From contig KV908528.1 in NCBI GenBank assembly GCA_002005505.1, positions 135,630 through 199,629 of the forward strand: a DNA stretch of 64,000 nt, in the 5' to 3' direction. Below the pieces are notes generated by a model. The model saw only the letters and a program-made list of their open reading frames with translations. It searched no databases and was not told the origin of the DNA. The DNA is from Botryococcus braunii. Lineage: Eukaryota > Chlorophyta > Trebouxiophyceae. Below are positions 1-11,877 of this stretch, piece after piece. Position 1 is the first letter of the stretch, and each line of letters starts with the position of its first letter. Position numbers and translations under genes: made by a program.

Positions 1-340
1 CTAGGACTTTCAAGGACAAACAGACACATGCACTTTAACGCAGGCGAGACGGACGTGGCTGGTAGGAATCTTGGGGTTCAACTTGTGCTTACAAAGAGAC
101 TCGCGACAGAGGTTTCCCTCTCCTAACACCTAGCACAGCGTGGTTTAGTGGACGGCTGGACGCCCTTATATAGTCGTCCCCGAACTTACGCGGGGATTCT
201 GGAAGATTCTGGACCCTTCTAACCGAAAGGTCCAGAAGAACTTGAACCTTCTGGAGGAATCCAAAGAAGCTCTTACAATCAGCCACGCATGACAAACTGA
301 CACGTATAAGAAATCTAGAGAGTTCTAGACTGACGGAGAA
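1..340 (+). repeat. Left terminal inverted repeat
   Basis: Inverted partner of 2240-2591. The outer ~215 bases are strongly similar and the inner part is diverged. It includes a TATA-like box near 175 on the minus strand reading. Confidence 0.6.
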
Positions 341-2239
341 AGTTCTAGACACGAAGTTCACAATGAAAAGACGCTAAACGTTACACGTCACCCTTATTCT
401 AGAAAGTACGAGCTGATTCGTGAAACATCAAGGAACTGTTTAGCAGCTGCTTATGAACTGCACATTAAAACTGGCCTTCAAGCGGGCCCACAACGTGTCA
501 AATAGCAAATTTCCTTCTAAGTCCCACTCCAGACCAACACGTGCGGGGCTGGGACTTGAAAGGGCACAAGATTGAGGGTTTTATCAAGCAGTACACAATC
601 CTCTCGAGCCGCGCAAGTCCCGACTCGAAGGCGCAGTGTTCCCGGTCTCCAGGGCACCCGGAAAGGACATATTCTGTTCGAAATCCATAATGGCTACTTA
701 GTATAACAGGCACCTGCTATATCGTCACAGCACAATGCCAGCCAAGGAACTGCAGACACATGTGGGCATGCATTGGTGGTTCAGTCCTGGCGCGCAACCT
801 TTGGAGGCATCTAGGCTGGACAGCAGCAATCTTCAGGCCTTTGAAATCTGGTTATAAGCAAAGGAGGAGGGATGTCTCTTATAAAGCCTTTAAAGGAAAT
901 TTCATCACTACTAGCAGGCGTAGGATGATAAGGCTTCATGACTACAAAGTGCTAGCGCGACAACAGAAAAGCCACAATTTATCTTAAAAATGGTTAAGAT
1001 AAGGCCTCAGAATGAAAGTAGATTAAAACCCACTCCAATTTGAAACTGACTGACGCCAATGTAGCCAGTATAGTATCCGCATCTCAAAGTGCAAGTCACA
1101 AGTTCGCCAAACCTCCCCTTGATTCACGTCATGCGCCAAAACCGACGCTCTTGGCCCACAATACTTCACCCCCCCCCAAATAAGTTATTCCCACCCGTAA
1201 TTTGGGCACTGCTTGTCAGGGATTCGCCTTTTCCTGCCACTTAAGGCATTAAATGGTCCCTTTCGTGCCTGCAAGTTCTGTCCGTAAAAACAGAGTTTGG
1301 TTCATTCCTATAGCAGTAGTAGCATCAAAATATCATTTTTGACAAAAACCAGAAAATCCGGCCTTAACGGCGGGCCCCATCCCATCTCTTGCCTCTTTTT
1401 TCCTTGCCAACACAGAATCCCGGCTTCCGATTTGGGGCCCCATGCAGACCTCAAGTCCCTCACGAGTCCACCCAAAACTCCCCTCTTTTGGTCAGCTGGG
1501 CCCTAGAGAGAAGGAACAAAGCCCTTTTGTTCTCAAAAACTGCCGAGCGCATGGCTCCTTAACCTCGATCTCCTCATGTCCGCTACAACGGAGCCCCCAC
1601 AGCACCGAACAACACCAAACTTCGTGACAACAATCTTTAATAGGAATGATACTTTGCCTCAAGTTTAATCGGAAGAAGCTTTCATGCTCAAGACGCTGCG
1701 GAGTCTTGTTTCGAAGGCCAGGTTTCGAAGGTCTTGTTTCGAAGGCCCTGTCAAAGACTATTACACGTGAAAACATATACCATTATTCTATGTACACGTA
1801 GCATTAAGCTTAACGGATTCTAAGCATACCTGCGACCAAGCTTGCACTAAGTTGGTGAGCAGTTGATTTACTGTGCGACTCAGAGGAGCACACGAAAGCA
1901 CAGGAGTCATGTTTCAGCAAAGACTGATTTCTGACTCGAGAGCAACCGCCTTATATATGTTGCCAGCTTCAGCCGCAAGTACAGAGTACCTTGGAGTAAC
2001 GTCCCGAAAGTTCATAGCCACAGATTGGCAGTTTTAGGACATCGAAATATGTGCAAGTTCAGGTGGGTCCAAATCATGGAACATTAACGCATTATCCACC
2101 CGATCATTCTAGAAACCAGCCCAAAAAGGGGGCCATACAACTACTGTACAATAAGTGAATATAAAATAGGCAAGAATATTCTCTCATCTCTCGAGTCCAT
2201 AACCTATGAGCGGACACGTCATATGTCAACAACTTCATG
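341..2239. other. Interior of the TIR element, no gene seen
   Basis: Only short ORFs without recognisable motifs. A ~20-base stretch with aagttattcccaccc (about 1180-1195) recurs inverted near 4503-4520. Confidence 0.5.
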
Positions 2240-2591
2240 TTCAGAATCTGCTTGATTTAACCAGAACTATCTAGATTCTCTTTACGTGTCAAGTGATCCT
2301 GCTTTGTGGATTACGTGGCAGCTCAGAATCAGTTGTAACCTGGGCACTAGAGGGACCTGATCCCTCTGGACTCTTCGTTCCAGCGGGGTCCTGAATCCCC
2401 GCGTAAGTTCGGGGAATACTATTTAAGGCGACCAGCCGTCCTCTAAACCACGCTGTGCTAGGTGTTAGGAGAGGGAAACCTCTGTCGCAAGTCTCTTTGT
2501 AAGCACAAGTTGAACCCCAAGATTCCTACCAGCCACGTCCGTCTCGCCTGCGTTAAAGTGCATGTGTCTGTTTGTCCTTGAATGTCCTAGT
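2240..2591 (-). repeat. Right terminal inverted repeat
   Basis: Inverted partner of 1-340. It contains tatttaag near 2421, followed by a stretch shared with the left arm. Confidence 0.6.
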
Positions 2592-3255
2592 CGTAACTTG
2601 ATCTACCCGACTTGTCAGTCGTAACTTGTCGTAATTGTGAAGCAACACCTCTGAAACTCAGTGTCAGTATCGCTTTGAATATCGTCTATCAAATGAGCAT
2701 TCCACCTCTTTAGCAAGAACCGACGATCAATATCGAGATCTAGCCGCCCCACTTTTGTGCAGCAATAATCATTTAACCTGTTCCAGTACCTGTAGTCATT
2801 GTTAATTTATCATATATATATGATAAAATATATAGTCGCTCATAAGTTTCACTTGACAAGAGCCGCAAATAATTTGGTACGTAGCCGCCACACATAAGTC
2901 GTAACATCACGCACCGTAGTACCAATCCGGATCCTGAAAAGGAGCATCAAACCCTAACTGCAGGATTAGAATAAAATAGATTAACACCTTTGAAAGTGAA
3001 ATATCTGATTTATAACTCCAGTTAACTTCAATCTCCAGCCGTCAACCCAAAGTCCGATAGTCCGGTTTGCGCTAGGCCGTAAGCCGGTGACCCCGACTAC
3101 GAATCCCCGACTAAAACATCCGTGACTTGAACCGCAGCAGTCGCCGATTGTAACCTCCAGCCTTCGAATCGCACAATCGTAAGTACCAGTAATCCAGTAA
3201 TCCGGTACTTGATACAGAAGCCGCAGCCCAGCGACTACCAACCGTAGTTGCATAA
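2592..3255. other. AT-rich intergenic stretch, nothing recognised
   Basis: No ORF above 93 codons and no motif. An alternating AT tract lies near 2810-2835. Confidence 0.5.
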
Positions 3256-3357
3256 TTGCCACGCTACGTATAAACGAAAACCTTTCAGCGATATTCTGCC
3301 CTGCGGGGAAAGTTTCGCACGCGTCGACGATGTCGTCTGCCGCGCGAGTTTTGGCCC
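3256..3357 (+). repeat. 102-bp direct repeat, copy 1
   Basis: Repeated almost exactly at 3610-3711; I saw one mismatch (gtcgtc against gtcttc). Confidence 0.85.
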
Positions 3358-3378
3358 TTTTCCCTCCTTAGACTCCCG

Positions 3379-3485
3379 CAAAAATGTAAACCCCGCTGGC
3401 ACGCGCCACACCCTGCCGCGTCAGAGCCCTCCACGCGTCACTGCGCGTGCCTCCCCATTTGCAGCGGTTCCCCCCTTACATCAGG
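3379..3485 (+). repeat. ~107-bp GC-rich direct repeat, copy 1
   Basis: Recurs at 4194-4301 with a few substitutions. Its end (ggttccccccttacatcagg) also recurs inverted near 3731-3762. Confidence 0.8.
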
Positions 3486-3609
3486 CCGCCCTTTTCCCTC
3501 CCGGTCGAGATATTCCTCCCGGTCCAGATATTTTCTTTGCCGCGCTCGTGAGTCTATGAACGTTTCACTTGAAATAATTACATATTTCTTCTGACCTTAC
3601 CAAAAGGTT

Positions 3610-3711
3610 TTGCCACGCTACGTATAAACGAAAACCTTTCAGCGATATTCTGCCCTGCGGGGAAAGTTTCGCACGCGTCGACGATGTCTTCTGCCGCGCG
3701 AGTTTTGGCCC
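3610..3711 (+). repeat. 102-bp direct repeat, copy 2
   Basis: Second copy of 3256-3357, 354 bases downstream. Confidence 0.85.
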
Positions 3712-4193
3712 AATCTGAAATGACATGAACACCCCTGATGTAAAGGGCTGAACCCCTGCAGATGCGCCAGCATGACGCACGCCCCGGCATGCCTACCCTT
3801 GCGTACACGTCACAGGTCAGCGTCCCGGCCAAAATCCCACACATGCCAGGCTTCCGAAACCACCCCGGGTGCTATGTGCCATTGATTACAACTTTACACC
3901 GCCCCCATAATTGCATCATGACCCCGAAAATACCATCTGCAATGACATCACACCCTCACGGGCCTCGTCACATGACGCACGCACCAGCATGCCTACCTCC
4001 TCACGGCAAGGGCCCCCCCAGATCCAGCAGCCACACAACCCACACGCCAGCAACACGGTCCCTGCAACACCGGGCACACGGCCTGAAAAAGGACGTAGAC
4101 CTGTCACACGCACAGTCAACAGCCGCGTGCACTCCTTACGCGAAGAGGCCCCCCACACACACGCGCCACTGCAACGATACGTCACCAGCCCGT

Positions 4194-4301
4194 CAAAAAT
4201 GTAAACCCCGCTGGCACGCGCCACACCCTGCCGCGTCAGCGCCCTCCACGCGCCACGGCGCGTCCCTCCCCATTTGCAGCGGTTCCCCCCTTTACATCAG
4301 G
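4194..4301 (+). repeat. ~107-bp GC-rich direct repeat, copy 2
   Basis: Second copy of 3379-3485. The 3712-4193 stretch between the arrays is GC-rich and ACAC-rich with no supported gene. Its overlapping ORFs on both strands look like compositional artefacts. Confidence 0.8.
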
Positions 4302-4639
4302 AGGCTCGTACTGCAGGGGGGTTGAGACTCTCGACTCGAGAGACGTCTTTAATGCGACGTGGCACCGTGTTTAAGGGCAGACCGGGAAGAGTTTATACCA
4401 GCGTGGCAGTCACGTGTACTGATGTACTATCACGTGCTGGAGTTTCAGAGCCGACATTAATTTCCTTGCGAAATGCCACACGAATTACGCCAAGTGACGG
4501 CCAGGGTGGGAATAACTTATTTAGGGGGGTGCTCGGAACTTTAACTCACCACCGATACGAACCTCGAATCAAACACCAAGAACCGCAGGACTTTAAGTCT
4601 CACGATCGATGAGATCCGGAATAAGTATACCTTACTAGA

Positions 4640-4891
4640 AAACTGGCAGAAAACAGGCCGAAATTGTACCAAGGCCCCTATAAACCACTATGAGTGTCAA
4701 TTAACCTTAAAGTACCATACAGTACGAATACACCCAAGTGAACTATGAATGTACCTTATTGTTTATGAGCATTGTAAGTATTATAAACCCTTGAAATGAA
4801 TTGATGTGGCTCACAAACATGCTAACATGAAATCACCCAACATGTTGCTCAAATACCTAAGGTATACATGTTAGTGTCTATTTTTCTAACA
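4640..4891 (-). repeat. Putative LTR piece of a divergent copia lineage
   Basis: The last ~85 bases (acaaacatg..., aaggtatacatg, ending ctaaca) resemble 10087-10169, which sits next to a copia RNase H remnant. The left boundary is unclear. Confidence 0.45.
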
Positions 4892-5498
4892 GCTATATTG
4901 CACATGCAACTCAATGGACAAGACTAGCATCAAGAATGCCCAGCATCTTTCCAAACCAGTTCGTTACACGATGAACTGACAGTGAGCATTACGGTCAACA
5001 ACCACGGATAAGCTCCTGACGGCTAATAACGAGTACCTTCCTACACTCAATCAAGCCTCCGTCCCTTAACTGTTTGGTTGGCTAGATTGTACACTAAAAT
5101 GGTTGACTCACACTTCAGCAATCACACATGCTCATCTTACACACCACACACTGCTTCGTCGCACCTGTAAACATGCAGACAGGTCGTTAAAGTAGGTGCC
5201 TCAAGCTCCAGTCCAGACGACTGTCTGCTATATTGCACATGCAACTCAATGGACAAGACTAGCATCCAGAATGCCCAGCATCTTTCCAAACCAGTTGCTC
5301 GACTAAGCGACGATAGCAGCCTCAAGAGTTCGATCACAAACATGTGATCACGATCACAATGTACCTTATGTTCGAAATAGACCTCATCCGAACGTCTCGA
5401 GGGACCTTATGTGGATAGTGGACCCGTATCCTAATATTGTACATTTGAAGATCATCTAAAGCACAAGGCATTCTATAATGTATGTTCACAACTCAACA
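4892..5498 (-). repeat. E1 left (3') LTR, truncated
   Basis: Matches 8909-9606 but lacks its first ~100 bases. The break falls inside the first duplicated LTR module (remaining part 4892-4961; second copy about 5164-5297). Confidence 0.85.
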
Positions 5499-6050
5499 CT
5501 TCCCCTTGCCTGCATGCTTTAAGTGTATCTTCTCAGTCCTAGTGAATCCCTATGACTAACACCACGGGCTTGTTAAGTGGTTGGTCATAAAGTCAGCCAT
5601 ATTGTGAGCAGATTCCACATAGAAGATATCTGCCAGCCCCTTTTTTATGGCCTCCCTAGCATAGTGGCATCCACAAAGTTTTCACGAGCGGGTACCTTCC
5701 CTCCAAGAGTTAAAGCTAACTCTTGGGTGTCCCTAAGATACTTCAGCACTCGAATGGCTTCACTCCAGTGCGAAGTGGTAGGGCTCATTCTGTACCTTGG
5801 CAACACACCTACCTGTGCAATGTCAGATCTGGTGGTGTTGGCAATGTGCCGCAGTGACCCTTTAAGCTCACAATACCAATGGCCAGGAGCCAGTGGTGTG
5901 CCTGACCCTACTGACTCCACATCCTTGGACTCTAGCCTGCTGCTAGCCACAATGTCCTTGCACATTGGAGTATCAACTCCAACGACCATCCTCACATACA
6001 CCCTTTCCAACGTTTTGCAACGCTGTTCTAAGTCCACAGACACCACTCAT
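5499..6050 (-). pseudogene. E1 pol remnant (RT end and RNase H)
   Basis: The polypurine tract complement cttccccttgcc at 5499 is followed by sequence parallel to the 3' end of the E4 gag-pol gene. A ~133-codon open stretch (5645-6046) still encodes recognisable copia sequence: a degraded GHWYCELKGSLRHIANTTR block, then SHWSEAIRVLKYLRDT, corresponding to GHRYCELIGSLLYIANTTR and the following block in E4. Against E4, about 300 bases of RNase H are missing between roughly 5660 and 5670, so the DADY and TKH catalytic blocks are gone. The reading frame is broken and no function remains. Confidence 0.8.
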
Positions 6051-6083
6051 GTATACCGTAGTAATACCTCTGACAACAACTGA

Positions 6084-8894
6084 AGACTAGTCTCCTCGAC
6101 GTGTTCAAATGACGACACGAATTTAATACGTACCTGTCATGTTGATCATGACAGCTAAACATGTATGTAAACTCAAACTCCATCCCCTCACTTTTAAAGC
6201 TCCCCATACATTTCATCTGACCCTTTTGACCGGTGCGCGACATCGACACTCGTTGTGACCGTGATTTCCTGTGTGAGTTCCCTTTCTATCACCATATGGA
6301 GGCCAACACTTGCACAACCAACATGACCCAGGGCTTACTGCTTAAGTACCCTATCTATTGAAGAATTCATGGTTTCTTTCAAGTTTTTCTTGCCCTAGCC
6401 TAAACTCACATCGCTTCCCCTGGAAGTGCTATTACATGTTTCACTGTCCGTCGACCAAATTATATGTCTCCAACCTCTACACTGTCATTTGGTTAAGGAT
6501 TTGAAGCATCATGACTAAACAGACACCGTTACAAGCGACGTGCACCCAAAACGCATCTAACAACTATGTTTCATGTTATATAACCTGGAGTCTGGATATC
6601 AACAACTTTCACCTGGAAATTTTTAAAGTTTTCTCACATATGGCCACAACTCCCAAACTTGGCTCTGTGGCTATCTCAAAGAACTCTCTCTAGCTTTCAT
6701 TGATTCACTGGCTATCCCTGTCTAGCCCTCTAACATGAGGGTGCACCGATGCATCAAAGCCTTAGGGTTGAATTGTCTGTAACTGACAATTCTACCACCC
6801 AAAGCTCACTTGTATTGGCCAAAGTGATGGTAGCTCACCTCTACCCTATTTATACACACATAACCCTTTTAATAAAAAGTGTTATGTATACACCATCAGT
6901 ACAACGATCAGTCACTAAGCGCGTTGCTTCAACAATACACCTGACTTACAAAGTCACCAACGCTTACGTGTGTTGGGTCAAATATCACCATCCTCTGCTT
7001 GAGGATCAAAGCTTATCACAAGTACCTATCAGTAACCTCATCTTGAGCACAGTAGATCCTTTCCATCATCACTACTAGACATTAGGCTACTCAACATCCA
7101 AACGCGCGCAAAGCGCAACGCGCGCAAGGGCGCAACGATAACTGATGAGCTTCCCCTGACCACATTATGTCACTGATTAACCTAAAACTTTCTTCAAATT
7201 AATCAAGTGTCCTCAGAAACCAATTCTTTTCCATGTCAATTTCAGAATTAGCTTCACATGTTAGCAATTTTTGGTGTTCATAATTTGGCCCATCTAACTC
7301 TCATATCCTTGGTGCAGCCCGCACCATGGATTAAGACTAACTTGCAGCTATTTCTACCCCAACTGCACCTCTTTGCATTCCTAGAGTCATTCATGTATAT
7401 CACCTTAAACATTCTGGGTCAATTACCCTTTGGTGAATGCCAGACTGTAGGTCAGGCCGTGAAGCGCATGCATTGCGCATCGATAAAATTGTAATCTTCT
7501 GGTACCCACAACTCAATCCTGGTCAGCCCAGAAACTTTCAACACCAGGTCAAAAAACTCAACATACCTTTCTTAGAGATTTTCACAACACCACATACACA
7601 GACACACATAGAGAGGTCTCACAAGCCACACTGGACCCCTATATGACCCTATGTAGGACCACTCAAGGTTTGAAAACCGCGTTGGCCACACAACATCAGC
7701 CACACATCACATTGACTACACATCATTGACCAGACACCACCAGTCAATGTCTAGTTTCACACTCTGGAAAACATGGAAGGAATGCCAGGCACATAAGACA
7801 AGTCATGACATTGATCAATACACAGCCGTTCCGATAAGAGGTCTTGACTCCGCAAGTGCATGACACTTCAATGAGGCACACGACTCCCGATTTAGCATTT
7901 CTCACCCTCAACATTAGGGACTAACCATCAGCGAGTCCGAACGCGACACCTGATCAGCCTTTCTCACTCTCAACATTAGGGACTAGCCATCAGCGAGTCC
8001 GAACGCGACACCTGATCAGCCTTTCTCACCCTCAACATTAGGGACTAGCCATCAGCGAGTCCGAACGCGACACCTGATCAGCCTTTCTCACCCTCAACAT
8101 TAGGGACTAGCCATCAGCGAGTAGCAGCGCAAACCACAATAAGAAAGTGCTCAGTGGACTGGGGAACCAAAAGTCCCTTACCACCATATTGCACCAACTA
8201 CTGAATGTTTACAAATACACAATCAATGTCTTTCAAGCCCCAGCTCATGGACATCTTTACACACGCTTACACATACAACACATATATAAGCCCATCCACA
8301 TGCTACAGTACCTGTACTGTTGCTCATGGTGTCTACCAATACCTGGGTGGGGGCTCCCTAGGGTCCACCCACTTCTTCCTGCTGAGTATCACACTTAATG
8401 TCAGTGGGTAGAGGTCATCCATTACTACGCTTGTAAATCTGACCCCCTTGATCTCCAGCTTTAAGTGGGTGACAGACTTAGAAAGAAGCCTTTCTATTGG
8501 TTCACCTCTCAACCACTACAGTTACTGTAACAGAGGAGCATCACTTCCTCTCTCAAATAATTGAGCCACAAACTCACAATTTCAGGACCCAAATCATACA
8601 CAACCTCCCGTATGCACTCAAAATTTCACTCCTCCATCCCAAGGTGGTCTTCCGCCTCGTCCCCTTCCAATTGGGATTTCACCAGCTCGCCTTGCGAATG
8701 AAACTGCCAAGATTGCTTGGCAATTCAGAAACCATTCGAATGGATTCTGAAGCATATACTGCGACTTGAACGCGGGTACAAAACTGCGGGGCTGTCGCTC
8801 CCTTTCGGACTGGAGTAGACTTGTGTAGTGTCCGCTGGCCACCAGTGCCTTGCCCAAAACCACATATCGGCTTATCCTCAGCACCCAGAGTTGG
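6084..8894 (-). other. E1 interior, beyond recognition
   Basis: AT-rich sequence with only short ORFs. I find no gag, protease or integrase motif. It may be decayed coding sequence or replaced DNA. Confidence 0.4.
7898..8124 (+). repeat. 62-bp tandem repeat, about 3.7 copies
   Basis: The block containing acattagggacta starts at 7911, 7973, 8035 and 8097, an exact 62-base period. Units are nearly identical with no spacers. Confidence 0.95.
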
Positions 8895-8908
8895 GTGGGC
8901 CCATAACC
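8895..8908 (-). other. E1 primer-binding site
   Basis: The plus strand reads gtgggcccataacc, the same 14 bases as in E2-E8, directly against the LTR at 8909. Confidence 0.85.
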
Positions 8909-9606
8909 CGTTAGGTTATGGGCATTCGGCATCACCTGTAAACATGCAGACAGGTCGTTAAAGTAGGTGCCTCAAGCTCCAGTCCAGACGACTGTCTGCT
9001 ATATTGCACATGCAACTCAATGGACAAGACTAGCATCAAGAATGCCCAGCATCTTTCCAAACCAGTTCGTTACACGATGATCTGACAGTGAGCATTACGA
9101 TCAACAACCACGGATAAGCTCCTGACGGCTAATAACGAGTACCTTCCTACACTCAATCAAGCCTCCGTCCCTTAACTGTTTGGGTGGCTTGATTGTACAC
9201 TAAAATGGTTGACTCACACTTCAGTAATCACACATGCACATCTTACACACCACACACTGCTTTGTCGCACCGGTAAACATGCAGACAGGTCGTTAAAGTA
9301 GGTGCCTCAAGCTCCAGTCCAGACGACTGTCTGCCATATTGCACATGCAACTCAATGGACAAGACTAGCATCAAGAATGCCCAGCATCTTTCCAAACCAG
9401 TTGCCCGACTAAGCGACGACAGCAGCCTTAAGAGTTCGATCACAAACGTGTGATCACGATCACAATGTACCTTATGTTCGAAATAGACCTCATCCGAACG
9501 TGTCTCGAGGTACCTTATGTGGATAGTGGACCCGTATCCTAATATTGTACATTTAAAGATCACCTAAAGCACAACGCATTCTATAATGTATGTTCACAAC
9601 TCAACA
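8909..9606 (-). repeat. E1 right (5') LTR
   Basis: A 698-base LTR ending ...ctcaaca. The first base is mutated (cgttagg instead of tgttagg). Two copies of the ~133-base module lie at 8935-9067 and about 9270-9402. The bases next to the PBS (ggttatgggc) are inverted relative to it. Confidence 0.85.
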
Positions 9607-9955
9607 CAATGCGTACATCGTGATACCGTACATACGAGGTTTAGTACCATCGGTCTAACGGATTACAGACCCGAACAGTCATCGATCCGTATAAACGACA
9701 CGATCTAGCCTCAAGTGTTTAGAGCGCTCAGCTCGGAGCCAAGCACTTACACCGCAGAAAAGTTCAGATCACAGAATCAGATCATAAGTGGCTACGTAAT
9801 GTCTGGAGTTGACTCACTTACGACTGCCTTACTAGAATTTATCAATGAGAACCGTATCTACACCCCGGATCTCATCTATAAGTACGTAAGTCACATGGAA
9901 CCTCCCCTTACTACATGGGAGAGATCATAAACCTTTGCCTTATAAGTCAACATGA
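9607..9955. other. No gene seen
   Basis: The stretch between E1 and the divergent LTR. There is one 71-codon ORF without recognisable features. Confidence 0.4.
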
Positions 9956-10169
9956 CTTCACCTTACTATAATAAGTATAATATTATTGTACCTCAATGTT
10001 GTACAACTGTACCTTATTAACCCCTGCAGCTGTACCTTATTTAAATATGCACCTGTGAGCTCTCTAAGTCCCTTATTAATAGGATGTGACACAAACATGT
10101 AACTTAAAAATGTCACTACATGTCTAGTAAATATTTAAGGTATGCATTTGTGTATTCAATATCCCAACA
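9956..10169 (-). repeat. 3' LTR piece of a divergent copia element
   Basis: Ends cccaaca at 10169, followed by a pyrimidine run (cctcccctc), which is a polypurine tract on the minus strand, then an RNase H tail. The motif gtaccttat occurs repeatedly. The left end is not defined. Confidence 0.55.
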
Positions 10170-10249
10170 CCTCCCCTCATATGCAGAGAGGAACATCCAT
10201 CTAAAATGTCTTATTAACTATTGCAGATCTGCAGGTCCAGACACATGAA

Positions 10250-10420
10250 TTATTTCAGACCTGCCATCTCTCTCAGCTTGGTAAATTGAGCCTTTGGAAG
10301 AGCCTTGGTGAAAAAGTGAGCAATGTTCTCAGAAGCAGCCACATATCTGGGCTCAATTGCTCCAAGTTCCACCTTATCTCTAACTCTATGGTACCTCACA
10401 GCAATGTGTTTAGTCCTGGA
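10250..10420 (-). pseudogene. Copia RNase H C-terminal remnant (third lineage)
   Basis: About 56 codons remain open on the minus strand up to a TAA at 10250-10252. They encode the typical end of a copia polyprotein: an RTKHIAVRYH block (the conserved TKHI-V-YH motif of the RNase H end), then YVAASENIAHFFTKALP (the AD-x-x-TK-L-L/P motif). It is clearly different from the E1-E8 version (SARNVADIMTKPL). Upstream domains are absent; sequence to the right of 10440 is not recognised. Fragment of a dead element. Confidence 0.8.
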
Positions 10421-10879
10421 GGATATAGGTATTCCCTTCTGTTACATTTCGTGACATATAGTGAGATTGCCTTCGTCTTGAACAGACATGAACTCTTAAA
10501 AGGAACTGATAAACAATGACATGAGCAAAGGCATACATGAGACGACTAGGACTATTTATCACAGAGAAGTGTAATTAAGCACAAGGTCATGTTATAAATA
10601 GTGTCGTACGGTATTCGCACGTGGTTGCCAGATCAACGCGTGATCTTGCAACGCTGGTATTTGAAAGGCAAGCAGCGGAGTTGAATGTCACTTGCCTAGC
10701 ACTATCATTGATTGATGCTTGTGTGAAGACAGCAAGTGTTTTACTTATGGCGTAAGGCCGTCACACGGACTGCCCAGCCAACTAAGACAACTGATCACTC
10801 GCTCTGCTAGTGCTTGCAGGTAAGGCCGATTGGCCTAGTTAGACATGTTAAGACATGCATGGACAAGTTACTTGCTTAC
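10421..10879. other. No gene seen
   Basis: No ORF above 80 codons and no similarity to the other blocks noted. Confidence 0.4.
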
Positions 10880-11164
10880 TGTAAAAGGTCATGGGCATTG
10901 GCGTATCCTGTAAGCAAGCAGACAGGTTATAAGTTTGTGTTTCTCCAGGTACAGTCATTGACGACTGTCTGCTCGTTAAACACATGCGACTGAGTGAACA
11001 AGACTGGCATTCTTATGTGCCCAGTATCTTTCCAAACCAGTTATGTTACACGTTGATCTGTCAATGAGCATCTACACACGGATAAGCTCCTGACGGCTGA
11101 AAGCAAGTACCTTCCTATACTCAATCTGGACTCCGTCCCTTAGCTGTTTAGGAGGCTTGATTGT
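10880..11164 (-). repeat. LTR fragment, E1/E2 lineage, cut by E2
   Basis: Starts tgtaaaaggtcatgggc and parallels the LTR end of E2 in opposite orientation. It stops at ...cttgattgt where the E2 LTR begins. The last five bases, attgt, would be the left target-site copy. The rest of this LTR is not in the window. Confidence 0.75.
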
Positions 11165-11863
11165 TGTTGAGTTGTGAACATACATTATAGAATGCCTTGT
11201 GCTTTAGGTGATCTTCAAATGTACATTATTAGGATACGGGTCCACTATCCACATAAGGTACCTCGAGACACGTTCGGATGAGGTCTATTTCGAACATAAG
11301 GTACAATCTGATCTAGATTACACGAGATGAAAGGACTATTAAAGCTGCGATTAACGCATAGTCGAGCAACTGGTTTGGAAAGATACTGGGCACATAAGGA
11401 TGCCAGTCTTGTTCATGCAGTTGCATGTGTCTAAAGAGCAGACAGTCGTCAAGGACTGTAGCTGGAGAGGCACGAACTTACGACCTGTCTGCTTGCTTAC
11501 AGGTGCGGTGACGCAGGGTGGGTATTGGTAATGTGTTCATGTTTGATTGCTTGTTTGTAAGTGAACCATCTTAGTGTACAATCAAGTCTCCCAAACAGCT
11601 AAGGGACGGAGTCTTGATTGAGTATAGGAAGGTACTTGCTTTCAGCCGTCAGGAGCTTATCCGTGTGTAGATGCTCATTGACAGATCAACATGTAACGGA
11701 ACTGGTTTGGAAAGACACTGGGCACATAAGGATGCCAGTCTTGTTCATGCAGTTGCATGTGTCTAAAGAGGCAGACAGTCGTCAAGGACTGTAGCTGGAG
11801 AGGCACGAACTTACGACCTGTCTGCTTGCTTACAGGATACGCCACTGCCCATAACCTCTTACA
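11165..11863 (+). repeat. E2 5' LTR
   Basis: 699 bases, TGTTGAGTT...CTTACA. Two copies of the structured module at 11368-11503 and 11700-11836. The end gcccataacctcttaca is inverted relative to the adjoining PBS. Confidence 0.9.
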
Positions 11864-11877
11864 GGTTATGGGCCCAC
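11864..11877 (+). other. E2 primer-binding site (half-tRNA type)
   Basis: ggttatgggcccac is complementary to the anticodon arm of initiator tRNA-Met (gugggcccauaacc), not to a tRNA 3' end. Confidence 0.85.

Larger units (their letters stand above)
1..2591. mobile_element. Non-autonomous element with long terminal inverted repeats
   Basis: The first ~215 bases reappear, reverse-complemented, at about 2385-2591. The outermost bases match almost perfectly (ctaggactttcaagg against ctaggacattcaagg). Weaker inverted similarity continues inward to about 340 and 2240. Each arm has a TATA-like box (tatatag near 175; tatttaag near 2421) that reads outward. The interior has no ORF above 94 codons and no transposase motif, so the element is non-autonomous if it is a transposon. 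It may extend left of the window. A Mutator-like or foldback element is the best guess. Two head-to-head LTRs are the alternative. Confidence 0.6.
4892..9606 (-). mobile_element. E1: decayed Ty1/copia element
   Basis: A 3' LTR (left, truncated), polypurine tract, RNase H/RT remnant, long unrecognisable interior, primer-binding site and 5' LTR (right) can be traced in minus orientation. It belongs to the lineage of E2, E4 and E5: the LTR starts TGTTGAGTT on the minus strand. It is clearly older than E4/E5, because the coding region is broken and partly deleted. Confidence 0.8.

Noticed and set aside
89..4612. Short ORFs (60-187 codons) as host genes
   Set aside because: Overlapping on both strands, low complexity or within repeats, no motif and no supporting structure.
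7898..8124. CRISPR array
   Set aside because: Direct 62-base tandem units without spacers, in a eukaryotic retrotransposon.
8890..8935. tRNA gene at the gtgggcccataacc motifs
   Set aside because: Only the anticodon-arm bases are present; the D, T and acceptor arms are missing, and position against LTRs shows these are primer-binding sites.
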